Source: Sphingomonas ginsenosidimutans (GTDB taxonomy: Bacteria; Pseudomonadota; Alphaproteobacteria; Sphingomonadales; Sphingomonadaceae). From it: a stretch of DNA of 64,000 nt. The stretch is from positions 496,001 to 560,000 of the forward strand of contig NZ_NWVD01000001.1 in NCBI RefSeq assembly GCF_002374835.1, given 5' to 3'. The notes beneath the pieces are model-generated. The model was not told the origin of the DNA, searched no databases, and saw only the letters and a list, made by a program, of their open reading frames with translations. Shown here in pieces: positions 1 through 9,447 of this stretch (its first letter is position 1; the number at the start of each line of letters is the position of its first letter). Both the position numbers and the translations under genes were made by a program.

Positions 1-2531
1 CACTGACGCTGACCGCGTCCGATATCCGCCTGACCGGCAACGGCTATCGCCGCCGCGACGGCACGTTCCATTTCGAGGGCGCCGGGCGGCAACGCAGCTA
101 TGGCCCGGTGCAACTGGTGCTGGACGGGCGGATCGAAAAGCCGACGATCGACCTGATCTTCCAGCGACCCAACGACACGCTGGGTTTGCGCGACGTGCGC
201 GCGCATCTGGACCCGAACCCGGCCGGCTTCGCCGTCGTGGCGGGCGGCGGATCGCGGCTGGGGCCGTTCACGGCTGCGGGTCAGATCGTGCTGCCGCCGG
301 GCGGCGGGCAGGCGCGGATCGATGTCGCGCGGCTGGACGTCAGCGGGACGCGCGCGACCGGCGCGCTGGATATCGTGCCGGGCGGGTTCCGCGGGCGGAT
401 GGCGATCGCGGGCGGCGGGCTGTCGGGCGCGCTGGATCTGGCGCCGGTCGGCGATGTGCAGCGGATCGCGGGACGGATCGTCGCGCGCGGCGCGCGCGTC
501 GGCACCGGCGTGACGGTGCGGCAGGCGACGCTCGATTTCGCCACGTTGCTCGATCCGGCGGGGGCGAAGACCGAGGCGACGGTGACCGGCACCGGCCTGC
601 GCCACGGGGCGCTGTCGCTGGCGCGCTTCGCCGGCAACGTGCGGCTGGTGGGCGAGACGGGGGAGATGCGCGCCTCGATCGCCGGATCGCGCGGCGTCGG
701 CTTCCAGATCCAGACCGTGGCGCAGCTTGCCCCCGACGGCTGGACGGTCCGCGCGCAGGGAACGCTGGGGCAGCGCCCGATCCGGCTGGAGACGCCCGCG
801 GTGCTGCGCCGCGACGGCGATGCGTGGGTGCTGTCGCCGACGCGGCTGACCTTCGCAGGGGGCGAGGCGACGCTGGCGGGTCGGTTCGGCGAGGGCGACA
901 TGGCGGTGACCGGCAAGCTCGGCAACCTGCCGTTGGCGGTGCTCGACATCGGCTATGCCGGGCTGGGGCTGGGCGGCAATGCCAGCGGGACGTTCGATCT
1001 CGCCGCGCGCGGCGTTTCGCCGCCGACGGGGCGGGTCAACCTGACCGTGCGCGGGCTGACGCGATCGGGGCTGCTCACCTCGTCCGCGCCGATCGACCTG
1101 GCGGTGGCCGGCGTGCTGACCCCGGCGCAGGCGGGGGTGCGGCTGGTGATGGCGTCGGGCGGGCGCGTCGTGGGCCGCGCGCAGGCGATGCTGAAGCCGC
1201 TGGGTGGGAGCGACGATGCGGTCGCGCGGCTGACCCGCGCGCCGCTGTTCGCGCAGCTGCGCTACAACGGCCCGGCGGAAACGCTGTGGCCGCTGACGCG
1301 GGTCGAGCTGTTCGACCTGTCCGGCGCGGTCGCGATCGCGGCGGACGTCAGCGGGACACTCGCCAGCCCGCAGCTGCGCGGCGTGGTGCGTTCCAGCAAC
1401 GCGCGCATCCAGAGCAGCGTGACCGGCACCGTGCTGTGCAACATCCGCGCCGAGGGGCGGTTCGCCGGATCGCGGCTGCAGGTGCAGAGCTTCGCCGCGG
1501 ATGCGGGCGCGCGCGGCGGCAAGGTGAGCGGGACCGGTGCGTTCGATTTCGGCGCGGCGAACGGCGTCGCGCTCGACCTGCGCATGAACGCCGACCGCGC
1601 GGTGATGATCGACCGCGACGATATCGGCGCCACCGTCACCGGGCCGCTGGCGTTCACGTCCGACGGCGACGGCGGGGTCATCAGCGGCAACGTGCGGCTC
1701 GATGCGGCGCGCTATCGCCTGGGTCAGGCGACCGCGGTCAGCGCGCTGCCGCGCCTCAACGTGCGGGAAATCAACGTCCCCGACGGCGCGGGCGCGGAGG
1801 ACGACGATGCCGCCGCGCCGTGGCGGCTGGCGATCCATGCCAAGGCGCCCGGCGGGCTGATGGTGTCCGGGCTGGGGCTGCGCAGCGAATGGTCGACCGA
1901 GGTCGATATCGCGGGCACGCCGACCAATCCGGCGATCACCGGCCGCGCCGACCTGGTGCGCGGCGATTACGAATTCGCGGGCCGCCAGTTCGCGCTGTCG
2001 CGCGGGGTGATCCGCTTCGCCGGGGAAGTGCCCGCCAACCCCGCGCTGGATATCGAGGCGAACGCCAATGCCACCGGGCTGAACGCGACGATCCGCGTGA
2101 CGGGCGTCGCGGCGAAGCCGGAGATCGCCTTCGCCAGCACGCCCGCGCTGCCGCAGGACGAACTGCTCAGCCGGCTGCTGTTCGGCACGTCGATCACCAA
2201 ATTGTCCGCACCGGAAGCGTTGCAGCTGGCCGCGGCGGTGGCGGCGTTGCAGAACGGCGGCAATGGCCTCAACCCGATCAACGCGGTGCGCCGCGCGGCG
2301 GGGCTGGACCGGCTGCGCATCCTGCCCGCCGATCCGCAGACCGGGCAGGGCACGTCGATCGCGGCGGGCAAGTTCGTGACGCGGAGGCTGTATGCGGAGA
2401 TCATCACCGACGGCCAGGGCTATTCCGCGACGCGCGTGGAATTCCAGGTGACGCGCTGGCTGTCGCTGCTGTCGTCGATCTCGACGCTGGGGCGGCAAAG
2501 CGCCAATGTGCGGGTGTCGCGCGATTATTGA
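1..2531 (+). CDS. tamB: TamB-like translocation/assembly protein, C-terminal part
   Basis: Open from base 3 with no in-frame stop, so the N-terminus lies before the window; about 842 codons are present. The protein is Gly/Ala-rich with repeated short beta-strand-like segments, as in AsmA-like bridge proteins. The end fits the TamB (DUF490) domain: 'FAGRQFALSRGVIRFAGE', then 'PQDELLSRLLFG', then a final beta-rich stretch 'TRVEFQVTRWLSLLSSIS'. TamB proteins are anchored in the inner membrane, span the periplasm, and with TamA assist outer-membrane protein assembly and probably phospholipid transport. A tamA gene would be expected upstream but is outside the window. The family call is firm; the exact role is inferred. 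Confidence 0.85.
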   Translation, partial: LTLTASDIRLTGNGYRRRDGTFHFEGAGRQRSYGPVQLVLDGRIEKPTIDLIFQRPNDTLGLRDVRAHLDPNPAGFAVVAGGGSRLGPFTAAGQIVLPPGGGQARIDVARLDVSGTRATGALDIVPGGFRGRMAIAGGGLSGALDLAPVGDVQRIAGRIVARGARVGTGVTVRQATLDFATLLDPAGAKTEATVTGTGLRHGALSLARFAGNVRLVGETGEMRASIAGSRGVGFQIQTVAQLAPDGWTVRAQGTLGQRPIRLETPAVLRRDGDAWVLSPTRLTFAGGEATLAGRFGEGDMAVTGKLGNLPLAVLDIGYAGLGLGGNASGTFDLAARGVSPPTGRVNLTVRGLTRSGLLTSSAPIDLAVAGVLTPAQAGVRLVMASGGRVVGRAQAMLKPLGGSDDAVARLTRAPLFAQLRYNGPAETLWPLTRVELFDLSGAVAIAADVSGTLASPQLRGVVRSSNARIQSSVTGTVLCNIRAEGRFAGSRLQVQSFAADAGARGGKVSGTGAFDFGAANGVALDLRMNADRAVMIDRDDIGATVTGPLAFTSDGDGGVISGNVRLDAARYRLGQATAVSALPRLNVREINVPDGAGAEDDDAAAPWRLAIHAKAPGGLMVSGLGLRSEWSTEVDIAGTPTNPAITGRADLVRGDYEFAGRQFALSRGVIRFAGEVPANPALDIEANANATGLNATIRVTGVAAKPEIAFASTPALPQDELLSRLLFGTSITKLSAPEALQLAAAVAALQNGGNGLNPINAVRRAAGLDRLRILPADPQTGQGTSIAAGKFVTRRLYAEIITDGQGYSATRVEFQVTRWLSLLSSISTLGRQSANVRVSRDY

Positions 2532-2579
2532 GGGGGTGCGACCGACGCGGGGTGAGCGCGCCGGTCGCCGGTCGTCTCG

Positions 2580-4004
2580 TCAGGCGGGGGCGCCGACGAT
2601 CGTCTTGACTTCCATGAAGTCGGTCAGGCCGTACTTGCCGTTCTCGCGGCCGTTGCCCGACTGCTTGTAGCCGCCGAACGGCGCGGCGATGTCGGGCGAC
2701 CAGCTGTTGATCGTGACCAGCCCGGCGCGCAGCCGCGGCGCGACCTCCGCCGCCTTCGCCGGATCGCCGGAGATGGTCGCCGACAGCCCGTATTCGGTGT
2801 CGTTGGCGACGCGCACCGCCTCGTCCAGGTCGCTGTAGCGGGTGATCGTAGCGACCGGGCCGAACGTCTCCTCCCGCGCGATGCGCATGTCGGGAGTGAC
2901 GTCGGTGAACAGCGTCGGCTGGATGAAGAAGCCCGAATTGCGCCCCTCCGGCCGCCCCGGACCGCCGGTGACCAGCGTCGCGCCTTCGTCGATCGCCGAC
3001 TGGATCAGCCCCTGGATCTTCTCATATTGCGCCTTGTTGACGACCGGGCCGATGTGCTGGCCATCCTCCAGCGGGTTGCCGACCTTGGTCTGCTCCATCA
3101 TCGATTTCACGATCTGTGTCGCGTCGGCGACCTGGCTGTCGTGGACCAGCAGGCGCGTCGGCGCGATGCAGCTTTGCCCCGAATTGGCCAGCACGCCGGC
3201 CACCGTCGGCGGCAGGACGGTGCCCAGGTCGGCGCCCTCCAGCACCAGGTTCGGCGCCTTGCCGCCCAGTTCCTGATGGACGCGCTTGACCGTCGTCGCG
3301 GCGGCCTGCGCCACCGCCACGCCCGCGCGGGTCGATCCGGTGAAGCTTACCATGTCGACGCCGCGATGCGACGACAGCGCCGCGCCGACGCCCGGTCCGT
3401 CGCCGTTGACGAGGTTGAAGACGCCCGCCGGAACCCCGGCGGCATCGAGGATCTCGGCCAGGATCGCGGCGCAGCCGGGCGCTTCCTCCGACGGCTTCAG
3501 GATCATCGTGTCCCCCGCCGCCAGCGCCGGCGCGACCTTCGCGCAGATCTGGTTGAGCGGCCAGTTCCACGGCGTGATCATCGCCACGACGCCGAGCGGT
3601 TCGTGCACGACCTTCGCCTTGCCCACCGTCTCCTCGAACACGAAGCTGTCGAGCGCTTTCATCGTGGTGGCAAAATGCGCAAGTCCGGTCGGCGCCTGCG
3701 CGGCCATCGCCAGCCCCATCGGCGCGCCCATTTCCTGCGCCATCGACCGGGCGAGATCGGGAATGCGCTTCTTGTATTCGTCGATGATCCGCGCCAGCAG
3801 CGCCTTGCGCTCGTCCACGGTCGACCGCGACCAGCTTTCGAAGGCGGTGCGCGCCGCATCGACTGCGGCATCGACGTCCGCGGCGGTGCCCAGCGTGATT
3901 TCGGTGCACGGCTGCTCGGTGGCCGGATCGATCACTTCATGGCGACGACCGCCCTGGCTCTCCACCCACGCGCCGTTGATGTAATGCTTCAGGTAGCTCT
4001 GCAT
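2580..4004 (-). CDS. NAD(P)-dependent aldehyde dehydrogenase
   Basis: Aldehyde dehydrogenase superfamily, about 474 residues, the usual size. It oxidises an aldehyde to the acid with NAD(P)+ in the cytoplasm. Visible motifs are the nucleotide-binding region 'MITPWNWPLNQICAKVAPAL', the catalytic Glu in 'QELGGKAPNLVLEGAD', the catalytic Cys near residue 280 in 'NSGQSCIAPTRLL', and the C-terminal 'EETFGPVATI' and 'PFGGYKQSGNGRE'. Two adjacent ATG codons are possible starts; a GGAG seven bases before the second (4004) favours it over 4007. It converges on the tamB gene and stands alone. The substrate cannot be told from the sequence. Confidence 0.92.
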   Translation of the reverse strand: MQSYLKHYINGAWVESQGGRRHEVIDPATEQPCTEITLGTAADVDAAVDAARTAFESWSRSTVDERKALLARIIDEYKKRIPDLARSMAQEMGAPMGLAMAAQAPTGLAHFATTMKALDSFVFEETVGKAKVVHEPLGVVAMITPWNWPLNQICAKVAPALAAGDTMILKPSEEAPGCAAILAEILDAAGVPAGVFNLVNGDGPGVGAALSSHRGVDMVSFTGSTRAGVAVAQAAATTVKRVHQELGGKAPNLVLEGADLGTVLPPTVAGVLANSGQSCIAPTRLLVHDSQVADATQIVKSMMEQTKVGNPLEDGQHIGPVVNKAQYEKIQGLIQSAIDEGATLVTGGPGRPEGRNSGFFIQPTLFTDVTPDMRIAREETFGPVATITRYSDLDEAVRVANDTEYGLSATISGDPAKAAEVAPRLRAGLVTINSWSPDIAAPFGGYKQSGNGRENGKYGLTDFMEVKTIVGAPA

Positions 4005-4083
4005 CATCGCTCTCCGTAATTGTTGTTACGTTTCATGCGGTGCGGCGCGGTGGGTTGCAAGACGAAACCGGACAAGGCGGGCG

Positions 4084-5790
4084 TTATCGCGGACAGGTGT
4101 CGGCCGCGCCCGCGTCCAGATCGAGACAGCGCCCGTCGAGGCCCGACACCGGCAGCCCGATGGTAGCGGCCAGCGTGGGGAGGATGTCGACCGTTTCGAC
4201 CGACAGCGGCTGTTCGAACCCGGCCATCCCCTTGCGCCAGAACAGGATCGGCACGCGGCGGTCGTAATCCCACGGGCTGCCGTGGGTTTCGACATAATAG
4301 GGCCCCGGCGCGCCGATGGTGGTGATGCGCGGGCGCAGCAGCACCATCAGGTCGCCCGACCGCTGCGGATCGTAGGAGGCGCGCGCCCGTTCGAGCAGCG
4401 TCCACAATTCGGGCGGTGTCGTCGCCATCGGCGTGGCGGCGATTTCGTCGCGGGTATAGGCGGCGGCGACCTGCGGCATGGCCATATACCGCTTCTTCGC
4501 CTCCGCCAGCACCGCCGCGCGGCGCGCCTGCGGCACGCTGGCGGCGATATAGACGTCGCTTTCCGGCCCCAGCAGTACCGGCCCGGCGATCCCCAGGTCG
4601 CGCCCGATCGCGGCGCCGACCAGCTTGGCGGCGACCGACCCGTCGACATGCGCCTCCATCGGCATCGCGCGCTGCTGCTGCCGCTCGGTCATGTCGTGCG
4701 CGCCGTGATCGGCGGTCAGCATCACCTCGTAATCCAGCCCCCAGCTGTCGAGCTGCGCCAGGAACGCGCCGATCGTCTGGTCGAGCTGCTCCATCTGGAT
4801 GCACATCTCCGACCCCTGCGTGCCCATCGCATGGCCGATATAGTCGGTAGCCGACGCGCCGATCGCGATCAGGTCGGTCGCCGGACCCTGTCCCAGCTTC
4901 ATGTCCTGGATCATCCCCGCCGCCAGCGCGAAGACCGCGCCGTCGAGCGCGGGCGAGGCGCGGAATGCCTTGGCATCGCCGCCCGCGCGCTCGAACCGGC
5001 CGGTGCCCAGCGTCTGCCCGCCGACCGCGATCGGCTGCGACAGCCCCTTGCAATAGCCCGGCAGCGGCAGCGCGGCCTGCGGCGCGGCGAACAGCTTGCC
5101 GACCGCGTCATTGGCGCGCTGTACCACCGTGGGCGTCGCGCGGCCCGGGTAGGAGACGAACTTGTCGGTGTTCCAGAACCATATCTGGTCGATCTGGTGC
5201 CCGCCCATCATGATCGCGGCGCGGTCCTTCCCGGCGACCGACACGACGCGCGTGGCGGGATCGGCGCGCTTCATCATCTCGCCCAGTGTCGGCACCTTCA
5301 GATGCCAGTCGGAGGGGACGTACTTGCTGCCGTGCTCGGTCCCCGGCACGCGCTCGTCCTCCGCGCAATAGACCATCTTGTCCTCGCGCCCGACCGTCTG
5401 GTCGAGCCAGGTGTTGGCGATGATCCCGGTATGTGCGGGGCGCATGCCGGTCAGGATCGTCGAGTGGCCCGGACACGTCTCGGTCGCGGCATGGCTTTGA
5501 TAGCCCGACGGGAACACGACCCCCTGCGACAGCCGCGCCAGCCCGTCGGTGAAGCGGTTGCGATATTGCGCGTACAGATCGGCGGAAAACTGGTCGACCG
5601 AAATGGCGACGATCAGCTTCGGCTTGGCACGCGGCAGCGCCGGGGTGGCGGCAACCGACACCGGCGCGGCGTCGGGCACCTGGACATAACCGAGGGTCCG
5701 TTCCGCTCGCGCCCTCGTGGCCGCACCTTGTGCGAGCGCCGGTGCGGCGACGGTGGTCAGCAGGGCGGCAGCGGCGGCGAACGCTTTCAT
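4084..5790 (-). CDS. secreted alkaline phosphatase / nucleotide pyrophosphatase-type phosphodiesterase (PhoK-like)
   Basis: 568 residues with a clear Sec signal peptide (cleavage near 'APALA-QG'). It belongs to the alkaline phosphatase superfamily branch with a threonine nucleophile. The first metal Asp is in 'AISVDQFSADLY' (about residue 66), the nucleophile Thr is about residue 105 in 'HAATETCPGHSTILTG', 'KDR' follows later, and a distal metal site is 'LTADHGAHD'. This resembles the periplasmic or secreted PhoK/SPAP phosphatase of Sphingomonas, which releases phosphate from organic phosphates, but a phosphodiesterase specificity is possible. The start at 5790 is chosen because the signal peptide begins there; the same frame is open far upstream without coding character. 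It is divergent from the dsbD gene. Confidence 0.88.
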   Translation of the reverse strand: MKAFAAAAALLTTVAAPALAQGAATRARAERTLGYVQVPDAAPVSVAATPALPRAKPKLIVAISVDQFSADLYAQYRNRFTDGLARLSQGVVFPSGYQSHAATETCPGHSTILTGMRPAHTGIIANTWLDQTVGREDKMVYCAEDERVPGTEHGSKYVPSDWHLKVPTLGEMMKRADPATRVVSVAGKDRAAIMMGGHQIDQIWFWNTDKFVSYPGRATPTVVQRANDAVGKLFAAPQAALPLPGYCKGLSQPIAVGGQTLGTGRFERAGGDAKAFRASPALDGAVFALAAGMIQDMKLGQGPATDLIAIGASATDYIGHAMGTQGSEMCIQMEQLDQTIGAFLAQLDSWGLDYEVMLTADHGAHDMTERQQQRAMPMEAHVDGSVAAKLVGAAIGRDLGIAGPVLLGPESDVYIAASVPQARRAAVLAEAKKRYMAMPQVAAAYTRDEIAATPMATTPPELWTLLERARASYDPQRSGDLMVLLRPRITTIGAPGPYYVETHGSPWDYDRRVPILFWRKGMAGFEQPLSVETVDILPTLAATIGLPVSGLDGRCLDLDAGAADTCPR

Positions 5791-5841
5791 GGGGCGACCT
5801 TGGTTACAAGAGGAGCTGGTTCCGGCTATGAGCCGGGACCG

Positions 5842-7869
5842 ATGGTCAGGCAAGCTGTGCGCGCGGCGCTTTTCACCCTTATGACAATCGCCGCGCTGCT
5901 GGCCGCGCCGCTGGCATCGGGCGCGCCCGCCGCGCCGCATCTGGCGATCACGCTGGTGCCCGAAAGCGCGAGCCCGGCGGCCGGGAGCGACGTGGCGCTG
6001 GCGTTCGCTGCCGTGCCCGCGGCGGGGTGGCACGGATACTGGAAGAACCCCGGCGATGCGGGGGTGGAGACGCGCGCCGAATGGACGCTGCCCGCTGGGG
6101 TGCGCGCCGCGCCGCTCGACTATCCGGTGCCGCAGCGGCTGGTGATCGCGGGGCTGATGAACCATGTGTACGAACGGCCGTTCGCGCTGCTGACCCGCCT
6201 GTCGCTGCCTGCGGGGCTGGCGAAGGGCACGCGCGTGCCGGTCGCCGCGAAGCTCGACTATCTGGTCTGCACGACCGAGCTCTGCGTGCCGGAAACGCAG
6301 ACGCTGTCGACCGTGCTGACGATCGGCGACGGTGCGGTCGATGCCGCGACGCGCGCGCGGTTCGACGCCTGGCGCCGCGCGCTGCCGCGCCCGCTGGGCA
6401 GCGAGGCGACGTGGCAGCGCGTCGGCGACCGCTTCCGCCTGTCGGTGCCGTTCCCGCGTGATGCCGCGCTGGGGGCGGCATGGTTCTATCCGGTGGCGGG
6501 CGGCGCGACCGATTATGCTGCGCAGCAAAGCGTGACGCGCGACGGCGACCGGGTGGTGATCGAAACCAAGAGCGCGGCCACCCCGGAAGGCGGTGCGATC
6601 GCGGGGGTGCTGGCGACCGGCGACGGCGTCGGCCTGTCGCTGACGGCGCGGCCCGGACCGGTGGCGGCGGCGCGCACCGGGCTGGACTGGTCGGCGGCGG
6701 CGCTGGCGTTCGCGGGCGCGGTGCTGGGCGGGCTGCTGCTCAACGTCATGCCGTGCGTCTTCCCGATCCTGAGCCTGAAGGCGCTGGGGCTGGCGCGATC
6801 GGGCGAGGGCGAGCGCGCCGCGCGGGCCGAGGCGCTGGCCTATACCGCGGGCGTAATGCTGGTGTGCGTCGCGCTGGGCGCGGTGCTGCTGGCGTTGCGC
6901 GCCGCGGGGTCGAGCGCGGGCTGGGCGTTCCAGTTGCAGGACCCGCGCGTCATCGGCGTGCTGCTGCTGCTGGTCAGCGCGATCGCGTTCAACCTGGCTG
7001 GGCTGTTCGAACTGCCGGTGCCCGCCTTCGCGGGAAAGGGCGGGGCGACCGGCGCGTTCATGACCGGCGCGCTGGCCGCGTTCGTCGCGACGCCGTGCAG
7101 CGGGCCGTTCATGGCCGGCGCGATCGGTGCCGCGCTGGTGCTGCCCGCCGCCGCTGCGCTGACGGTTTTCGCGGGGCTGGGGCTGGGGATCGCGCTGCCG
7201 TTCCTGCTGATCGGCTTCGTCCCCGGCTTGCGCCGGCGGATGCCGAAGCCGGGGGCGTGGATGGCGCGGCTGCGCCGCGTGCTGGCGGTGCCGATGTTCC
7301 TGACCGCGCTGGCGCTCGCCTGGGTATTGGGGCGGCAGGCGGGGATCGACGGGATGACGATCGGGCTGGCCGCTACGCTGCTGCTCGCGCTGGGGCTGTG
7401 GATCGGCGGGCGGCGGCAGGCGGCGGGGCGGCGTGCGGGCTGGGCGATCGCGCTGGCGGCGGTGCCGGCGCTGGCCGCAACGCTGCTGCTGCATCCCGCC
7501 GCTGTTCGCGCGGAGCCGGGCGGCGTGCCGGGTGCCGAGCCGTTCGGCGCGGCGCGGCTGGCGGCGCTTCGCGCGGAGGGGCGGCCGGTGTTCGCCTATT
7601 TCACCGCCGACTGGTGCCTGACGTGCAAGGTCAACGAAAAGGCGGCGATCGAAACCGCCACCGTCGCCGACGCCTTCGCCAAGGGAAAGGTCGCGGTGCT
7701 GGTCGGCGACTGGACCGACGGCGATCCGGCGCTGGGCCGCTTCATCGAGGCGCACAACCGCGCCGGCGTGCCGCTGTACCTGTGGTACCCGAAGGGCGCG
7801 GCCACCCCGCGCGTCCTGCCGCAGGTGCTGACGCCCGCGATGCTGGCCTCCTTACCGTCCGGCGGGTGA
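5842..7869 (+). CDS. dsbD: thiol:disulfide interchange protein DsbD family (ScsB-like)
   Basis: About 675 residues with three modules. A signal peptide is followed by a periplasmic N-terminal domain holding a cysteine pair near residues 143/148 ('LVCTTELCVPE'). A multi-pass membrane domain carries the electron-shuttling cysteines, about C305 in 'NVMPCVFPILSLKALG' and C419 in 'VATPCSGPFMAGA'. The C-terminal thioredoxin-like domain has the CxxC motif 'ADWCLTCKVNE' (about 592/595). Such proteins carry reducing power from cytoplasmic thioredoxin to periplasmic thiol proteins. The ATG at 5842 is preferred; a second in-frame ATG at 5881 would give a shorter signal peptide. The gene is divergent from the phosphatase. 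Confidence 0.9.
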   Translation: MVRQAVRAALFTLMTIAALLAAPLASGAPAAPHLAITLVPESASPAAGSDVALAFAAVPAAGWHGYWKNPGDAGVETRAEWTLPAGVRAAPLDYPVPQRLVIAGLMNHVYERPFALLTRLSLPAGLAKGTRVPVAAKLDYLVCTTELCVPETQTLSTVLTIGDGAVDAATRARFDAWRRALPRPLGSEATWQRVGDRFRLSVPFPRDAALGAAWFYPVAGGATDYAAQQSVTRDGDRVVIETKSAATPEGGAIAGVLATGDGVGLSLTARPGPVAAARTGLDWSAAALAFAGAVLGGLLLNVMPCVFPILSLKALGLARSGEGERAARAEALAYTAGVMLVCVALGAVLLALRAAGSSAGWAFQLQDPRVIGVLLLLVSAIAFNLAGLFELPVPAFAGKGGATGAFMTGALAAFVATPCSGPFMAGAIGAALVLPAAAALTVFAGLGLGIALPFLLIGFVPGLRRRMPKPGAWMARLRRVLAVPMFLTALALAWVLGRQAGIDGMTIGLAATLLLALGLWIGGRRQAAGRRAGWAIALAAVPALAATLLLHPAAVRAEPGGVPGAEPFGAARLAALRAEGRPVFAYFTADWCLTCKVNEKAAIETATVADAFAKGKVAVLVGDWTDGDPALGRFIEAHNRAGVPLYLWYPKGAATPRVLPQVLTPAMLASLPSGG

Positions 7870-7947
7870 CGTGCGCATTTCCCTTGTGCGGTGCATCAAA
7901 GTGACGCAGCATGCGGCGAAATCGCCACACAAGCGTTACGAGGGCCG

Positions 7948-9447
7948 ATGGGGACACAGGCGTTCGATGAAATCATGGGGGCGGGCGGCCAAGACGGCGC
8001 GCGCCCCGAGCTGGCCGATCTTTGCCGCTGGCTGGACGAAACGCCTCCCGACGAGTTGCGCCGACGACAGCATTCCGCCGAAACCACTTTCCGCCAGCTG
8101 GGCATCACCTTCGCCGTCTATGGCGAGAGCGAGGCGAGCGAGCGGATCATCCCGTTCGATATCGTGCCGCGCATCTTCCTGGCGGACGAATGGGAACGGC
8201 TCTCCGCCGGGTTGATCCAGCGGGTGGAGGCGATCAACGCCTTCCTGGTCGACATCTATGGCGAGCGCCGCATCCTGAAGGAAGGCGTGCTGCCCGCCGA
8301 CCTGATCCTGGGCAATCCGCAGTTCCGGCCGGAGGTGGCCGGCATCCGCCCGCCGCACGACGTCTGGGCGCATATCTGCGGCATCGACCTGGTGCGTACC
8401 GGGCCGGACGAATTCTTCGTGCTGGAGGACAATGCCCGCACGCCCAGCGGGGTCAGCTACATGCTGGAAAACCGCGAGGCGATGGTGCGGCTGTGCCCGG
8501 AGCTGTTCGCGAAATTCCGCGTCGCGGCGGTCGACAGCTATCCCGACATGCTGCTGGAGACGATGAAGTCGGTGGCGCCGCGCGGCTGCGGGCAGAACCC
8601 CAATTGCGTCGTCCTGACCCCCGGCCATTACAATTCCGCTTATTACGAACACAGTTTCCTGGCCGATTCGATGGGGATCGAACTGGTCGAGGCGGCCGAT
8701 CTGGTGGTGGACGACGACGTCGTGTTCATGCGCACCATTGCGGGGCGCGTGAAGGTGGACGTGATCTATCGCCGCGTCGACGACGACTTCCTCGATCCGC
8801 TGGTGTTCCGCCCCGATTCGATGCTGGGCGTGCCGGGGCTGATCGCCGCTTATGCTGCGGGCAATGTCGCGATCCTCAACGCGCCGGGTAACGGCATCGC
8901 CGACGACAAGGCGATCTACAGCTATATGCCGGAGATCGTGAAATTCTATTCCGGGGGCGCGCCGACGCTGCCCAATGTCGAGACGTATCGCTGCCGCGAA
9001 CCGGACGCGCTGCGCTACGTCCTCGATCACCTCGACGAACTGGTGGTCAAGCTGGTCGACGGATCGGGCGGCTATGGCATGCTGGTCGGCCCGACCGCGT
9101 CGCGCGCCGAGATCGAGCGGTTCCGCGCCGCGCTGATCGCCGAGCCGCATCGCTATATCGCGCAGCCGACGCTGGCGCTGTCGACCGTGCCGACGCTGGT
9201 GGAACAGGGCGTCGCGCCGCGCCACGTCGATTTCCGCCCGTTCCTGCTGACCGGATCGCGCGGGGTGCAGGTGGTGCCCGGCGGGCTGACGCGCGTCGCG
9301 CTGCGCGAAGGATCGCTGGTGGTCAATTCGTCGCAGGGCGGCGGGACGAAGGACAGTTTCGTGCTGCTGCCCGAACATGCGCGCGGCGGGGGGATGACGC
9401 AGGCGATGGGCGGCATGACCCAGACGATCGGCGGGGGGCTGGCCTGA
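7948..9447 (+). CDS. circularly permuted type 2 ATP-grasp protein
   Basis: 499 residues matching the COG2308 / DUF404-DUF407 family, a circularly permuted ATP-grasp fold. Typical segments are 'ERIIPFDIVPRIF', 'NPQFRPEVAGI', 'VLEDNARTPSGVSYMLENR', 'VLTPGHYNSAYYEH' and 'LVDGSGGYGMLVGP'. ATP-grasp enzymes join a carboxylate to an amine or thiol by way of an acyl-phosphate; the substrate of this family is not known. The start at 7948 follows 'acgaggg' and matches the usual N-terminus. The stop overlaps the next start (TGATG at 9445-9449), so the two are probably translationally coupled. It is the first gene of a three-gene operon. Confidence 0.9.
   Translation: MGTQAFDEIMGAGGQDGARPELADLCRWLDETPPDELRRRQHSAETTFRQLGITFAVYGESEASERIIPFDIVPRIFLADEWERLSAGLIQRVEAINAFLVDIYGERRILKEGVLPADLILGNPQFRPEVAGIRPPHDVWAHICGIDLVRTGPDEFFVLEDNARTPSGVSYMLENREAMVRLCPELFAKFRVAAVDSYPDMLLETMKSVAPRGCGQNPNCVVLTPGHYNSAYYEHSFLADSMGIELVEAADLVVDDDVVFMRTIAGRVKVDVIYRRVDDDFLDPLVFRPDSMLGVPGLIAAYAAGNVAILNAPGNGIADDKAIYSYMPEIVKFYSGGAPTLPNVETYRCREPDALRYVLDHLDELVVKLVDGSGGYGMLVGPTASRAEIERFRAALIAEPHRYIAQPTLALSTVPTLVEQGVAPRHVDFRPFLLTGSRGVQVVPGGLTRVALREGSLVVNSSQGGGTKDSFVLLPEHARGGGMTQAMGGMTQTIGGGLA

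Noticed and set aside
4282..7869. A 1195-codon plus-strand frame reading through the phosphatase gene into dsbD
   Set aside because: Only the last 675 codons match a family (DsbD); the first part is antisense to the secreted phosphatase.
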